From assembly GCA_029851415.1 (NCBI GenBank), contig CM056743.1, positions 35,108,714 through 35,172,713 on the forward strand: DNA of 64,000 bases, written 5' to 3'. Numbering within the stretch: position 1 is the first letter of the stretch; each line of letters opens with the position of its first letter. This document shows positions 1 through 11,739 of the stretch, piece after piece. A program made the translations under genes and the position numbers. The stretch is from Eretmocerus hayati (taxonomy: Eukaryota; Arthropoda; Insecta; Hymenoptera; Aphelinidae). Under the pieces are notes generated by a model, which saw nothing but the letters and a program-made list of their open reading frames with translations, was not told the DNA's origin and searched no databases.

Positions 1-50
1 CTAAATTGGAGTGACTCAATTCACAGTCAATCTGCTCTGAACATCTACAC

Positions 51-499
51 ATTAATATATCTTCGAACAAGAAACGAAATATAATTGATGATTAAACGAA
101 CTTACCTGTAAGTGAAGTTCTATCACAATTATATGAGTTCTTGTTCGAAGATATATCCATTTCCCTCCCACACCGTACCCAAACGGGTGAATCTCATCCA
201 AGCGAAGAAGCCAAAAAGCACCAAGAAGCTCTGAAAATATGAAGTTGCAGCATCTGAGCACAAACAAAGCAGAGAGCTGGTCGGCTGTCGGCTGCTGGAG
301 ATGAGAGTGGAGGGGAGCCTGACGGGGCCCGGGAAGTTCAATTTTCGCTTCGCTCACACCTTTCCTTTTAGAATAGCTCTAAAGACGTGGCGTCATCTGG
401 CAACAAGTTGCGGTACTACACATTAATATATCTTCGAACAAGAACTCATATAATTGTGATAGAACTTCACTTACAGGTAAGTTCGTTTAATCATCAATT
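51..499. repeat. Compound inverted repeat (foldback/MITE-like)
   Basis: The motif ATATATCTTCGAACAAGAA at about 54-72 recurs inverted at about 137-158. A longer block at 419-499 is the reverse complement of about 62-150. The whole is therefore a set of interleaved inverted copies of a ~80-100 nt sequence. No coding potential is recognised in it, and no target duplication was identified. Confidence 0.6.
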
Positions 500-1548
500 T
501 ACATTGTTTCTATGAGAGCAAAATTGGTACACCCTTTTGTAAAATCTTAAAAATTACATTCGCGAAAATTAGAACAGCTCGGCTTTGATCAAAATCAAGA
601 GGCGCGGTAGCGCCTCGCTGGCGAGTATGAGCAGACGAAAAATCGAGCGAGGCGCTGTGCCTATCTATACTTTGAATTGGGGCTTTTTAACCTCACACTT
701 TTTTTCTACTTGGATTATTAACTTTTTAACGTTGCTCATAGAGCTCTGCAATGCTTTAGCAAAGCCTTTCTAAACCGATTCAGAGTTCTGTACGATTATT
801 TTCTCAATCCGAGCACTGGACGCGTTTTATTCAGCACCGCAAAATTCATGCCTTCGTTTTACATCTTAGTTCGATTTCACCAGCCCCGTGCTTCGACTCG
901 AGAAATATCGAAACGTCTCTACTACACATGTGTTAGTTTCGGTACCTATGTAAGATGGTCGACAGCGGAAGAGAGAGAGATACAGAGAGAGAGAGAGAGA
1001 AAGAGATAGAAGCGCGTTCGCAAGATCTTCACGTCAGTCTGGCAGTCTGGTCTGGCCTGCAATGAGGCTGTCTGCTGCGTAACGGGCAACGCGGGCACCG
1101 ACCAGCTGGTTTGTTACCGCGGATAAATGAATTTTCGAATTATCTGAATTTCTCGATTCTATAATTATTGCATCAGATGTGGATACTCGAAACTAGCCAC
1201 GACTAGAGGTGGCGTAAAGATCAGAGCGCCATGCGAAAAGGACAGGGAGGAGAGATTCGTCTGCTTTGTTGTGTTTTGTGTGTTCGTCGCGGCTCCGCAA
1301 TATCTTGCTCTTGCCTCTAGCTGCATGGCTCTCCAGATTGAACTGAACAAAATATACACTGATAATAGTATAGTGTATTTTTATGGAAAAAATGACGGAG
1401 CCGTGTGTAAGAAATTCTCAAGTGCGGTGGGGACAAGTGCTTGGAAAATTTGTAGTTACCCTTGGATTTTTATAACCAAGGAGTGAGATCCCCCCCCCCT
1501 CATTCACTTTTTCTCCAAAAGTAAAACTAGGCGAGTATGAGGTTTAGA
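500..1548. other. Non-coding stretch with GA-rich tract
   Basis: No gene is recognised. A GA-rich tract lies at about 970-1010. It is followed at about 1034-1055 by TCAGTCTGG-type sequence resembling an arthropod initiator. This could be a promoter or 5' UTR of an unseen gene, but nothing coding confirms it. Short open frames here have no recognisable domain. Confidence 0.4.
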
Positions 1549-2205
1549 AAAGAACCACTCATCTCCAGTACATCGAAACTTCAAATTTTATACGACATGG
1601 TTTAAACTCTTGGAAGGAATGAAATCTAAAAAAACCATGTCGAGTATTTTTTGAGCCGATTTGTCACGATCAACATATCATCACTGATAGAGACTAGAGC
1701 CACTTTCCTCCAATCAAATCTTTCTTTCAATTCATCCTAATGCTGGTGGTTTGACAATTTCTTACTAGCTAATTATCGCTGAAATGACCCGAAGTTTAGG
1801 TGAGTGAAAGAGGTACAGGGGAATATCGAAATAGAGAAAATATAACTGAGTTTAATTTGGTGTTCACGATGATTCACTAAAATCTCATTTCATACTCAGT
1901 TATATTTTCTCTATTTCGATATTCCCCTGTACCTCTTCTACTCACCTAAACTTCGGGCCATTTCAGCGACAATTAGCTAGTAAGAAATTGTCAAACCACC
2001 ACCATTAGGATGAATTGAAAGAAAGATTTGATTGGAGGAAAGTGGCTCTAGTCTCTATCAGTGATGATATGTTGATCGTGACAAATCGGCTCAAAAAATA
2101 CTCGACATGGTTTTCTTAGATCTCATTCCTTCCAAGAGTTTAAACCATGTCGTATAAAATTTGAAGTTTTGATGTATTGGAGATGAATAGTTCTTTTCTA
2201 ATTAG
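1549..2205. mobile_element. Foldback element with ~300-bp arms
   Basis: The arms at about 1549-1851 and 1894-2205 are near-perfect reverse complements separated by a 42-nt loop (1852-1893). The right arm differs from the left by only scattered changes (for example CCCGAAG against CTTCGGGCC) and small indels. This is typical of a non-autonomous hairpin MITE. The outer limits blur beyond about 1549 and 2205, and no target duplication could be set. Confidence 0.8.
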
Positions 2206-2710
2206 ATGTACTTCAACTCATTTCGTAGGGTTTGTAGGAAGCTTTGGGATAGCTACTGTACATTGAGGGATTAACCCTTAGACAAGAACTGTTGCCTAGG
2301 TAGGCCACAGTTGTTCAGAAGTGGTTCGATGAGGGGCAAGTTGGGTACACTTAACTTACACTTTTCTGCTTCACTTTCTCTAAATATCAATGAAAAATTA
2401 GAACATCACGAGCCGCTCGTCCGTAAGAAAATATCGAAAAATTCACCGCGATTTCAAATTCGTTTTATACTCATTCTAAAGCTCGCATACTCATCGACCC
2501 GTAACATTCCACAGTGTTCACCACACGAGTGAGAAAATCTAAATAGCAGACACTGGTCAACACGTGGCACCTGAATAGTTACCTATACCTCTTGTACCGC
2601 AGCAATATATTGCTGTATACTCTCTTCACCACCGATATCCATCCGCAGTAGAGTTGCCCTGGTTGTCATTGAGCTTACAGTAGTCTACTATACTATAGCG
2701 ATCAGGCTCG

Positions 2711-2711
<1 letters not shown>

Positions 2712-2770
<59 letters not shown>
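2712..2770. repeat. (CA)n microsatellite
   Basis: An uninterrupted dinucleotide CA tract of about 59 bases. It is likely length-polymorphic. Confidence 0.97.
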
Positions 2771-2773
<3 letters not shown>

Positions 2774-4367
2774 CCTCTCTTTTTCAAAATGATCCAGCAA
2801 TTCAGTCCGGAATAGTGATGCATGCACGCGAGTCGAGGTATATATATATATACACTACAGACTGCAGTGAAATGCAAAGGGTTGTATGACAGAACCCAGT
2901 TTTCATGCATATAGATATATTTACACATACAAGAGAGTCATGTCCCCAATCGAGCCATCCTCTTTGCGGGCTCGAATGAGGCCGGGGCTACCCGCCGAGT
3001 TTTGCACCTTCTGCATATGGTAGAGGAAGTGAGTAAGAAAGATAGAGACAGAGAGAGAGACTGACCTCTGGGTCGCGAGTGTTATCTGGGGATATGTTTA
3101 GTGTAAGTGCACCTGCATGAATACACTATGTATTATATGCATGTGGTACTGCGAGCGAGCTTTTGATTCTTTCGACTGACTGAGATTTGATCAGAGCGCT
3201 GATGGATGCGTTTTGCATTCTGTGAATCTCTGCTAAATTTCCTGTGTGCATCATTGCCTCGTGAGAGGTTTAATTTTCATTCACTGGAAATTATTTGATG
3301 CTTTTGCAAAACACGAGTATCATTATAAAATTCAATTTGAATACTGCGATGATTCATGATATCATTTTGGCGAATGCTGAATTTCGATTTTCATTATAAT
3401 CAGCATTGATTTTGTAAGAAGAGGTGGTCAATGAAATTAAACCGAATTCGCAATCACGTTTGTAATTAATTTGCGTAGTTCTGCATCAAGTTAATTAGTC
3501 AAGCTGATAATGGGTCAAATTCGTCTTAAAACTACGAACCAATTCCCTTTTTGAAGTTGGAGACCGGCCTATTTGGGCCTGAGTTACAAGCATTCGTGAT
3601 ATATAGTTTTCTGACGTATTTTACCGAAATTTTGATCGGTTGATGATCACGAAAACCGCAACAATTCCTTCGTCTTTCAAATATCTTCAATTTCCGTGCT
3701 CAAACGTCGAAATCGAACGAGCAAGACCGGAGATAAGGCTGCTCAAAGTTTACGCTGCATTCAACACGGTTCGTACCGTGACGGACCGCGGTATGATGCC
3801 ATATGGCGTAATGGCATGATCGGCCAACATTCACCCTTGGTTTGGACATACGTACGGGTCATATGACAACTTTCATTAGAGATTTCAGCTCTTCCTAAAT
3901 TTCTAAAATGCCGACCGTCTAAAGGTTAATCTTACCAAATATAGATCTAATTCAAAATCGGTAACACGTGAGCCACGGAATTAAAAATCCACTCACCTTG
4001 ATATGTTGCAATTCTGACAGCCTAATTTCAACCAAAATACTTCAGCATAGATGGTGCTGATCCGGATCATATCTAATAGGTTTTACTTCATACCCTGTGT
4101 CAATTTGATCATCGTGATGAGACCAGATCGAACAACCGATCTGAGGAGATTTAGAAGGTTGAGAATTCAAGAAATAAACATTCAGCCCTAAAATTCAAAT
4201 TGTCACAACTTTATTTATATTTATACGATTAAATTTACACTTCTTCAAGATTTAATAACATTTTTATCAACTCAATAATTTATACACAGTCGAGCTTCGG
4301 TCACTTTGAAAAATGGGTAAGTCACATTCACGAAGCCATGAGTTAGCAAAAAGACGTTATAAACGCA

Positions 4368-4370
<3 letters not shown>

Positions 4371-4402
<32 letters not shown>
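4371..4402. repeat. (AT)n microsatellite
   Basis: An uninterrupted AT dinucleotide tract of about 32 bases. Confidence 0.95.
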
Positions 4403-4404
<2 letters not shown>

Positions 4405-6589
4405 TATACATTTATGTATACAATTATATCGGAATACGTACAATTAATTAACCGCACAGCAGCTATATACTAACAACATTCCACGCAAATCGGAGATTTG
4501 TCACATATTAAAAGTCAGTTATTCGTCAATATAACACCATTTTCAATATATCTGTAAACATTTTATCAACTATTTATGTCCTTTCAAACATAACTTATAA
4601 TTTATTTTGTGCTTTGGTTAAACAACTCTGCATTAGCAATGAGAGTTTCATCGACTTTCTTATCAGTCACGTTCATGTCTTATTAAGTTTCATGATTCTC
4701 GCGTTTCCCCTCAAGTAAGAGTTCTGCAAGAGCCACGAAGTGAATCACTGCCTGGAGTAGAATCTGGAACATACCGTTGAATCATGGATATAAATGTCTA
4801 TTTTTTAATGATCGTTTCATGTAAATACAAAGAAAGATGATTATTGCAGAAGGGTAGATTTTGTAGTAATTCAGTGACTATTTCATTCACACATTATACG
4901 GGCGTTGGAAATCATTCTGAACCTCTGTTTGAATTTTTTTATGAAAAATGAGATGAGATCATAGTATTCTCGACATTTGGTTTCTTGTATCGGAGTGATT
5001 GATTAGTTTTGATTCTTTGTGTGAGGAAATATCCATCTCTGTTGTGGCTCTGAAAATCTCGAAAGTCTAATAAAATCAGTCTAATCATAGAACTATCAGC
5101 CATCCGATGTTCTTGTGGAGAAATGAAAAAGTATGTTTCAGTTTTGAGGGATTGAAAGAGCTTTCTCCGTCATCAGCCAAGAGGATGCAAATATTTCTTA
5201 GAAACTCTTTTTTCAAATTCTGCGAGTTAGTCTGGTGTCGCAGATTTTTCAAAATTATCTAAAAATAGCTTGATCTTGAACTCAGCGAATGTATCTCTTC
5301 TTTCAACAAGAAAAGGATAGGAGTAATGGTTATAAAAGGTGTCACCTCAAAATTTCCAAGATTTCAAATGTGAGAAGCTTCTAAAATTTCGATCAAGGAG
5401 CGAACATGATATATGAATCCTCTTTCCGTTTTCATCAGGTAGACCTCAACACGTTCGCTGCGACGCTGTTTTTTCGTAATTTTATTCCGGCCCTGAATTG
5501 GACTTCCGCAACTCGATAGAAACGTCCATATGGAGCTAAAATCTGTTTTGGCTCATTACTCATCCCCTCAATACGGTAAATTTTTTTGGAGATTTTCCCG
5601 AGCAAGTCAGGGTCGACAAAGATTGAAAAATGAAAAATCACGGGTCCCACCGGTGAGACCCGTCGCAGCAAATTTGTTTGACTCGGTAGAGCGAGACGAA
5701 TTCTCAGATGAACCATTAAGTGATTTCAATTGAGGAATCATTACCAATAACGATCATATTTGTTTTGGAGGATTCTCTCGGATGATAAACGATGTGCAAG
5801 TAATATATTCGCTCCTCGGCCGAAATGAAAACAACTCAATACAATTTTTGCCAGCCCTTTCTAGATTTTAAAGATCTGTACTTGGTAACTAAACTAAACT
5901 AATTCGCCACAAGGACAAAGGCACGATTTTATATACGATCGAATGGCGGGCAGGGGCGTAGATGCTGCATTAGAAATAACTATTATTTCATGAAAAATAT
6001 AAATAACTCGGACTTCCCTCTAAGTGGAGTACACGCAAATTTCCATGTCCGATTTGCATAATTACTGGTAATTTTCAAAATTCTGGATGGGTTATGGTCG
6101 TGTTGGGAAACTTTCTGAGTAAAGTTTCTCATTCTTGCACTTATTCCCAAACTTCGAGATAAACCAGCGTTAATTGGTGTCACAAGCCAATAAGGAAAAA
6201 GTACCAGAGATTAGGTATTCATAATCCTACGTGAAGCCGTCCGCTAAATTTGAAAATGACGTCGGTTGCCCCCGGAACTCCTCCAAAATATTCGAAATAA
6301 TCGAGGAAAGAAGTTTTTTGTGCCAGATATCGAATCTTCGACCTCGGATCCAGAGAGAAGAATACTTTTCACCCAAGTATGGATTCTTCCGAATTTTCAT
6401 TCAGGGTTGTGATCCTGATCCAGCATACAGTGTGGCACTCGTGATCTAGAACTCGCGGTGGCGCACATGATTGGAAACTCAATAGGGTAGGCACTCGTGC
6501 GATGTGTACTCGATCACAAGCGCCTCCCTGAATGGAATTTCGGAAAAATTTATATTTAGACGTCAAGATTTTCCTCCTCTTCCTGAATC

Positions 6590-6800
6590 CGTGGTCAAAA
6601 ATTTAGTTTTCGCAATTTTCCAATGTTTGGGTGCCTACAAAATTACGAAAAATAACTTTCGCGCCTCGCCCATGAAGTTCCCCGCTTCCGAACGATTATT
6701 TCGACCCTCGCCTGCGGCTCGGGCCGAAAACGAATCGCTCGGAAGCAAGCTACAACCTCATGAACTCGGTGCGAAATATACTATTTCGATACACTGTGCG
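6590..6800. repeat. Dispersed repeat, copy 1 (partner at 24.4 kb)
   Basis: About 195 bp align throughout with 24430-24625, including a GC-rich palindromic core (CCCTCGCCTGCGGCTCGGGC here). The same core recurs at about 7110 and, changed, at about 50640. It is a non-autonomous repeat family with a CpG-rich centre, and the 24.4 kb copy has decayed CpGs. No target duplication was fixed. Confidence 0.6.
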
Positions 6801-6853
6801 TAAAAGTGCACTTTGCGCACAGTTTGTCGACTTTTACTCACAGTTTATCGAAA

Positions 6854-6960
6854 AGTATAGTTAGATACACGGGCGTAGGACCTATTATTCACATCCTCGT
6901 GATGAAACCCATCACTCGGACGCGAATGAAATGTTTTACGCCCTTGTACTGAAATGTACT
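6854..6960. mobile_element. Short MITE with AGTA...TACT ends
   Basis: The left end AGTATAGTTAGATACACGGG and the right end CCCTTGTACTGAAATGTACT are imperfect inverted repeats. It shares this end type and the internal GGGCG/CGCCC motif with the elements at 7059 and 8586. It has no coding content. Confidence 0.55.
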
Positions 6961-7058
6961 AATCTTGTTTAAAAATCTTGTTTTGATCGTCTATGCGCAA
7001 ATGAGTCATTTGCACACTGTTTTTTGCTTTGTATTTGCTCACAGAAGATCAAAAAATA

Positions 7059-7189
7059 TAGTATGACACTCGGGCGCAATGGTTTTCGCTTTCTCGTGAC
7101 TATTTAGACCCTCGCCTGCGGCTCGGGCCTAAAAAAGCCATTCGAAGTGCGAAAACCATCGTTTGCGCCCTTGTATCATAATATACTAT
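7059..7189. mobile_element. Short MITE with CpG-rich core
   Basis: The left end (ATAGTATGACACTCGGGCGC) and the right end (GCGCCCTTGTATCATAATATACTAT, positions 7165-7189) are imperfect inverted repeats. The inner sequence GGTTTTCGC pairs with GCGAAAACC. The core is the CTCGCCTGCGGCTCGGGCC palindrome shared with the repeat at 6590. It is non-coding. Confidence 0.65.
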
Positions 7190-7486
7190 TTTTCGTTTCC
7201 TCGAAAATTTAAGGCCGGGGGAAACCAACGTCAATTGTGATCCAACACACGATTTTAGGTAGTAATATGAAGGTCTGGTCATTGGAAAGGTAATTTTCAT
7301 AAGCCTGTGTTCTCTTGTAACGGAAATATGAATGGTATAAATGCCGGTCACCCAGAATACCAAGTATACTCTGCGTCTAATAAAGTCAGACACTGATGTG
7401 ATGAGCGGAACACCAATACCAAGTCATGCAGTTCAACTTCATTTGAATAACTAACCTCGTTAAGTGCAACCTTTTTACAGCTGGTC

Positions 7487-7987
7487 CTACGCAGAGTGTT
7501 CATCCTCCGATGGTTCCGGAGCCGAAGGACCACAAGTGGCTTGGCGCGTCATCACATGTCTTCGTCTTGTAGTACCGGGCTCGTTTCGGCGTTCAACCTG
7601 ACCACTGCTATGTTTCTCCTGTGTCTCACTCAACGCTGACGACACTTCCGTAGTCTGTACAGCTGGTACAGCCACAGAGATCGGTGGTGGCCTCATATCA
7701 ACCAGGGCGATTCTTTCAACAAGCGCACGAATCCCGCCCATACCGGTTTCAGGACCCGGACCCTCGGGTGAATCATCCCGAGTCTCCACGCCACCAAAAG
7801 ACACTCTGCGTCTGAGTTCCGACGACGATGAACCTTCAGGTGGTAGAAGCTGAGAAGAACTTCGCCGGCCACCGCCACCACCACCACTCTCGTCATCATC
7901 GTCATCTTCGTCATCGACGCTGGTGACCATGGGTACGGCAAGAAGATTGAGGGCAAGGCTGTGAGCGCCAAGCCCAAAAGGCTGAGG
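7487..7987 (-). CDS. In-frame extension after octopamine receptor stop (candidate long C-tail)
   Basis: Directly after the receptor TGA at 7990-7988 the same frame stays open for 166 codons and ends in TAG. The predicted peptide is acidic and Ser/Gly-rich, with a DDEDDDDDE run, a Gly tract and RRRVSFGG. That last motif fits both a PKA site and the RVxF-type PP1 docking motif. Base composition is clearly more GC-rich than the flanks, as expected for coding sequence. Two routes could reach it. One is readthrough of TGA followed by C. The other is an alternative acceptor at 7960-7959 (CTCACAG|C), which has the phase needed to follow the TM7 exon and skips the TGA. It may equally be plain 3' UTR. 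It lacks any recognised globular domain. Confidence 0.4.
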   Translation of the reverse strand, partial: PQPFGLGAHSLALNLLAVPMVTSVDDEDDDDDESGGGGGGRRSSSQLLPPEGSSSSELRRRVSFGGVETRDDSPEGPGPETGMGGIRALVERIALVDMRPPPISVAVPAVQTTEVSSALSETQEKHSSGQVERRNEPGTTRRRHVMTRQATCGPSAPEPSEDEHSA

Positions 7988-8111
7988 TCATCTGGTTCCA
8001 ATTTGAGGCCCTAGTTCATTGCCTCCAGGATGCTCTGGATCGGAGTCTTCGATCGAAAGGCCTGGCGATGGTCCGGAGCGCATACCCCGACCAAATCCAG
8101 CACGTTCCATC
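7988..8111 (-). CDS. Oamb: Octopamine receptor, terminal coding exon (C-tail)
   Basis: The acceptor ATCATAG|G at 8113-8112 supplies one base that completes the Arg codon begun by the phase-2 donor of the TM7 exon. The frame then reads MERAGFGRG...SIEDSDPEHPGG and stops at TGA (7990-7988). It encodes a 40-residue cytoplasmic tail rich in Ser, Gly and Asp/Glu. The joint is in frame without adjustment, which supports the model. The frame continues open past the stop for 501 nt (separate entry). The exon itself is too short for homology to be judged by eye, so it is placed by splice phase. Confidence 0.7.
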
Positions 8112-8585
8112 CTATGATGAGACAGAGAGACAGCGTGAACGTGGAGGTTAGAAATTATTTGTTAAGTGGTAGTGATGCGATTAAATCGTGAGGTTCTGCA
8201 AGTGCCAAAATGCCATGAATTCTCAATCAGTTTTCGATAAATCGATCCAGTCAAACACGAGCCTGGTGAGCGCACACTCACCGTACATATTTTAATTAAA
8301 GTCCTTGGAATCCACCCGATTATCATCCATTAGTGTTATCTAACGCTGAGGAAGTTGGTTGTACGGTGCGGGTTTTCAATGATTGTCATTACTCATAATA
8401 ATACGAATATCTTCAAGAATTACTAACGATAGCGAAGTAATCCGATCAGTCTGTATTTTTCATCAGTTTTGAGATGAACGTGAAATTTACGAGAACGTTA
8501 ACTTGATAGATTCCTCGCCGTCAAAGAAAATAAGTATTCGTTTGTCAAACATTGCAACCACTCTCAATATTCTGAATGAAGTAGG

Positions 8586-8721
8586 AATAGTACATTTCGA
8601 TCCAAGGGCGGGAATGTTGGTTTCCGCACAACGAGTGATATTTTCCGGCCCGAGCCAAATGCGAGGGTCGGAATTATCACGAGAATGCGGAAACCACTTC
8701 ATCTGAGTGTCGAATACTATT
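8586..8721. mobile_element. Short MITE with AATAGTA...TACTATT ends
   Basis: The left end AATAGTACATTTCGATCC and the right end GAGTGTCGAATACTATT are imperfect inverted repeats. The inner GGTTTCCGCA pairs with TGCGGAAACC. The core GGCCCGAGCCAAATGCGAGGG is related to the CpG-rich cores of the 6590 and 7059 elements. It is non-coding. Confidence 0.6.
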
Positions 8722-8960
8722 TTTCCATCTTCTGTATGGGGAACGAAATCAAAAAATCCATGCGGAGAAGTCATTTCCCACACAGAAGATGGGAAAAGAT
8801 TTTTCAAGAGTTTTTGAATCGAAGAAAAAGCCAGATAAGAATATCAGGAACTCAGAGAATCAAGGGGAAATATTTGGAGAATCTTGGACGAAGTCTTGGC
8901 AACTGCTTTATAGTCACAAAGGTATTTTATTTTTGTCGAGACCCAAGATCTTCATACTAA

Positions 8961-9293
8961 CAAGAGGAGGACCAGGTGTTTGGATCACCAATCTTGTCCA
9001 AAATTTTTTTACAGTTTTATATTCCCTAGAATATGAAGAATTCAGAGTATCTCCATCAAATAGGCCCCCTGTTTAGAGTTACAGCCTATGACATGAGCAT
9101 TACCCATATAGGCTCATGTTAAAAAGTAATGTATACATATAGATATACTGGCAATGCTAACGTTTTTGCTTGTAGCTTCGAACAGAAGGCCCATTTGACG
9201 GAGTTACTCTGGATTCTTCATATCCTAGGTGACACAAAACTGTGAAAAAAAATTGGAAAGGATTGGTGATCCAAAGGTTTGGTCCTCCCCTTG
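8961..9293. mobile_element. MITE with TAA duplication (PIF/Harbinger-like)
   Basis: A 333-bp element beginning CAAGAGGAGGACCAGGTG and ending in the inverted counterpart GGTTTGGTCCTCCCCTTG. Its inverted arms run about 8961-9075 and 9185-9293. It is flanked on both sides by TAA (8958-8960 and 9294-9296), the target preferred by PIF/Harbinger elements. No transposase is present. It lies in a receptor intron. Confidence 0.7.
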
Positions 9294-9898
9294 TAAGTGT
9301 GACTGTCTGGTGAAAAATTTTGAACTGACGGGAATCATTTATGAGTATTTCATAGATAGATTTTTATAGCTTCCGAATGTCCCAGTTTGAATATGTCTAT
9401 CATCACTGACATTCATCTGGAAGCTCTCAAAACATCTTTCGTTGATTATGAAATCCAAATCCCCCTGATTGGACGAGCAAAGTTATCTTTCACGTGACCC
9501 TGACGTATTTCGAACAATGAGTTCCGTATAACCTGCCCGTCATCCCTCAATTAAAATTGACTGAGGTATGTAACACCAATATGAATCCTGTAAGTGTGAG
9601 GACAGAGAATGCGCTACCTCAGAATTCTTACGACGAAACATCGACTGACGAAAATCTCATTTCGATGAGCCCAATCATCGATAGATTTGATCCACTCTCA
9701 TAATCCATGATTGGTACTGTAGAAATGAATCAAATCCATCAAAGGCTGAGTACGTCGGAATGAATGTCGTGTCATGTCGGGCGATATCGCATACTGAGAA
9801 TCTTGTCTTAGTACGTTATCTGTCATCACTCTAATGGTCTTACGTATGAAGTGTACATATAGGCATCACGGATACTTGTAAAGATATGGTTGACTCAC

Positions 9899-10209
9899 CT
9901 TGCAGTGAGTTGGCTACCATCGCTACCACGTCGAAGAGCACTCGATCCGTGCTTGCAGAGGCAGTTGCAGATAATCTTCTTGAAGGCGAAGCGGAAGTCT
10001 TTGCTGAACATAGCGTAGATGCATGGATTTATTGCCGAGTTACAGTAGCCCAGCCAGAACAGAATACTGAATACCGTTGGGTGGATGCACGTTGGACAGA
10101 AAGCCCTTACCAAGTACATTGTGAAGAAGGGTAACCAGCATAGGATGAAGCCACCCACGATTATTGCCAGCGTCTTGGCAGCCTTTGTCTCCATCCGAAT
10201 TCGCTTTAC
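9899..10209 (-). CDS. Oamb: Octopamine receptor exon: TM6, TM7 and helix 8
   Basis: This exon encodes the end of the third intracellular loop through helix 8 of a class A GPCR. It starts [13 protein letters not shown] after the acceptor TTACAG|G. TM6 carries the signature [11 protein letters not shown]7 carries NSAINPCIY (the NPxxY motif). Then follows the amphipathic helix [17 protein letters not shown] with cysteines suited to palmitoylation. The wording [23 protein letters not shown] across the preceding splice joint is characteristic of insect alpha1-adrenergic-like octopamine receptors (OAMB/OA1), which couple mainly to calcium release. Beta-type and alpha2-type octopamine receptors read differently here. 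The length is 311 nt, entering in phase 0 and leaving in phase 2 (AG|GTGAGT). The fit to the neighbouring exons is exact. Confidence 0.93.
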
Positions 10210-10478
10210 CTGTAACCCATAAACCGTTTGCCAAATTTCACTACCATTCTTGAAAATGGACCAAAATATTCTTCATTGAGAGTATCCAGTGAACATTTTG
10301 TTAATGGCTCTTACTTAGATGGATATGCATAGTGACTACACTAATGCTTCGATATATTCGTTAAAATGTGAGAGCCTGGAGATGGTGTTTTTACTTGTCT
10401 TGTCCCTCGTTTTGTCAATGGAATCATTCATAAGAGGAGACTAGTTTAACAGCAGCAATAAGTAATTCCGTTGATTGC

Positions 10479-10932
10479 CCATGTAAAACATACGATTCCA
10501 TGAACATATATGATCATGGAATCCGAGAATTCCATGGTCATATATGATCATACGTAAAACTGCTCTAAACATTTTATTTTTATTCTAAAAAGTTGTGATA
10601 TATTGATTCAAACCTATTCTAATATCAATACGTCACGATACTGATCATATACTACTGAAAAAATCTTTCCAGGAGTCGGTCTCGAGTTCCCAAAAACTGA
10701 CATTTTCGACGAAAAATGATATTTGATGTGAATTTTTTCTCTTCAGTACTTCAAATATTCAAAACCTGATAATGACTTCGGGAAAAATTTTCTGAGTAAT
10801 ATTCGATCATCACCGTGAAGTACTGATGTTGTAAATTGGTATATCACACGTTTCCGTAATGAAAAGGGCCAATTTCGAAACCGATTTTATTTATGATGAT
10901 ATATGTTCATGGAATCTTATGTTCTAGATGGG
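10479..10932. mobile_element. Inverted-repeat element in receptor intron
   Basis: About 40 bp at the left (CCCATGTAAAACATACGATT and the following CCATGAACATATATGATCAT) recur inverted at the right, ending TCTTATGTTCTAGATGGG. A second inner hairpin repeats CCATGGTCATATATGATCAT near 10532. It is a non-autonomous element of about 450 bp. No target duplication is clear. Confidence 0.6.
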
Positions 10933-11739
10933 TAATTACAATAAATTATCAACAAATTAGTAAAATGAATGCCAGACCAAGAGTAATGGGGACGCTGATT
11001 AATATGTGAGTATTTGATAGAAAAGCGGTTTCACGACACCCAAAAAGTATTCATGTTCCAGAGCAACGATGCAATGCCGTGAAAGTGTACTTGGGCTATG
11101 ACTGATTGTAAATATGTTCAGTGAGATTTATCCAGAACCATGCCTCGTTCCTTTCATTTTGCTCTACACTAAAATTGTATTATCACAAAAAGCACAATCT
11201 GCTTCATCATTCATAAATCATAGATTGCTCTTGTCACGGCCTCTCCCCACCCCAAGAATAATGTTTCAATCGTGCTCTAGCAAATTTTAGAAAGCCCTAA
11301 TGAATACTGCACGGTGGCCACTCGCAATTTAATCGTGACTAATGAACTAGAATGAGAAAGGCGTGCCGGCTGATTGCTCTGAATGAAGTTTGCGGATCAA
11401 CGAGCCTCTCTCGCGTGGAATATACAACAATTAGCACTTACGCGTGATCAGATAGACGAGCAAGAGAGTGTTCTGTTTCGACATACAGGCGCGTTTGTTT
11501 GTTTGTTAGCACTATGTCAAGGCTAATGCATGCACATGAGTTCGATCGGATTCTATCAATTTAGCCATATGAAACTTCATCTGTAGCTACGAGAAAATCA
11601 TTCGAACTCATTGATACGTCATTATAATCGACCCATGTCAAGAATCGATGGTGATTTTGTTTGAGGACGATCCGAATCTTAATACGAAGTTATAACATGC
11701 GATGCACAGTCAATTCCATGTAGAGATTTTCCAAACAGT

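Larger units (their letters stand above)
2206..6853. other. Intergenic DNA without recognised gene
   Basis: About 4.6 kb in which no coding region could be supported. It holds the CA and AT microsatellites listed separately. A short sequence near 2340 (TTGGGTACACTTAACTTAC) matches the end of the TA-flanked MITE family seen at 38880, 48470 and 60740. The 100-codon minus frame across the CA tract is repeat translation. Confidence 0.5.
8112..9898 (-). other. Octopamine receptor intron (between TM7 and tail exons)
   Basis: A 1.8 kb intron with donor AG|GTGAGT at 9898 and acceptor TAG|G at 8112. It contains a short MITE (8586-8721) and a TAA-flanked MITE (8961-9293). No other gene is recognised in it. 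Confidence 0.7.

Noticed and set aside
2626..2928. 100-codon minus frame with a Cys/Val run
   Set aside because: It is a translation of the CA microsatellite.
7693..8001. 102-codon minus frame overlapping the receptor tail exon
   Set aside because: It is out of phase with the receptor splice joint and is a shadow of the GC-rich in-frame extension. The hydrophobic run is an artefact of reading the acidic codons shifted.
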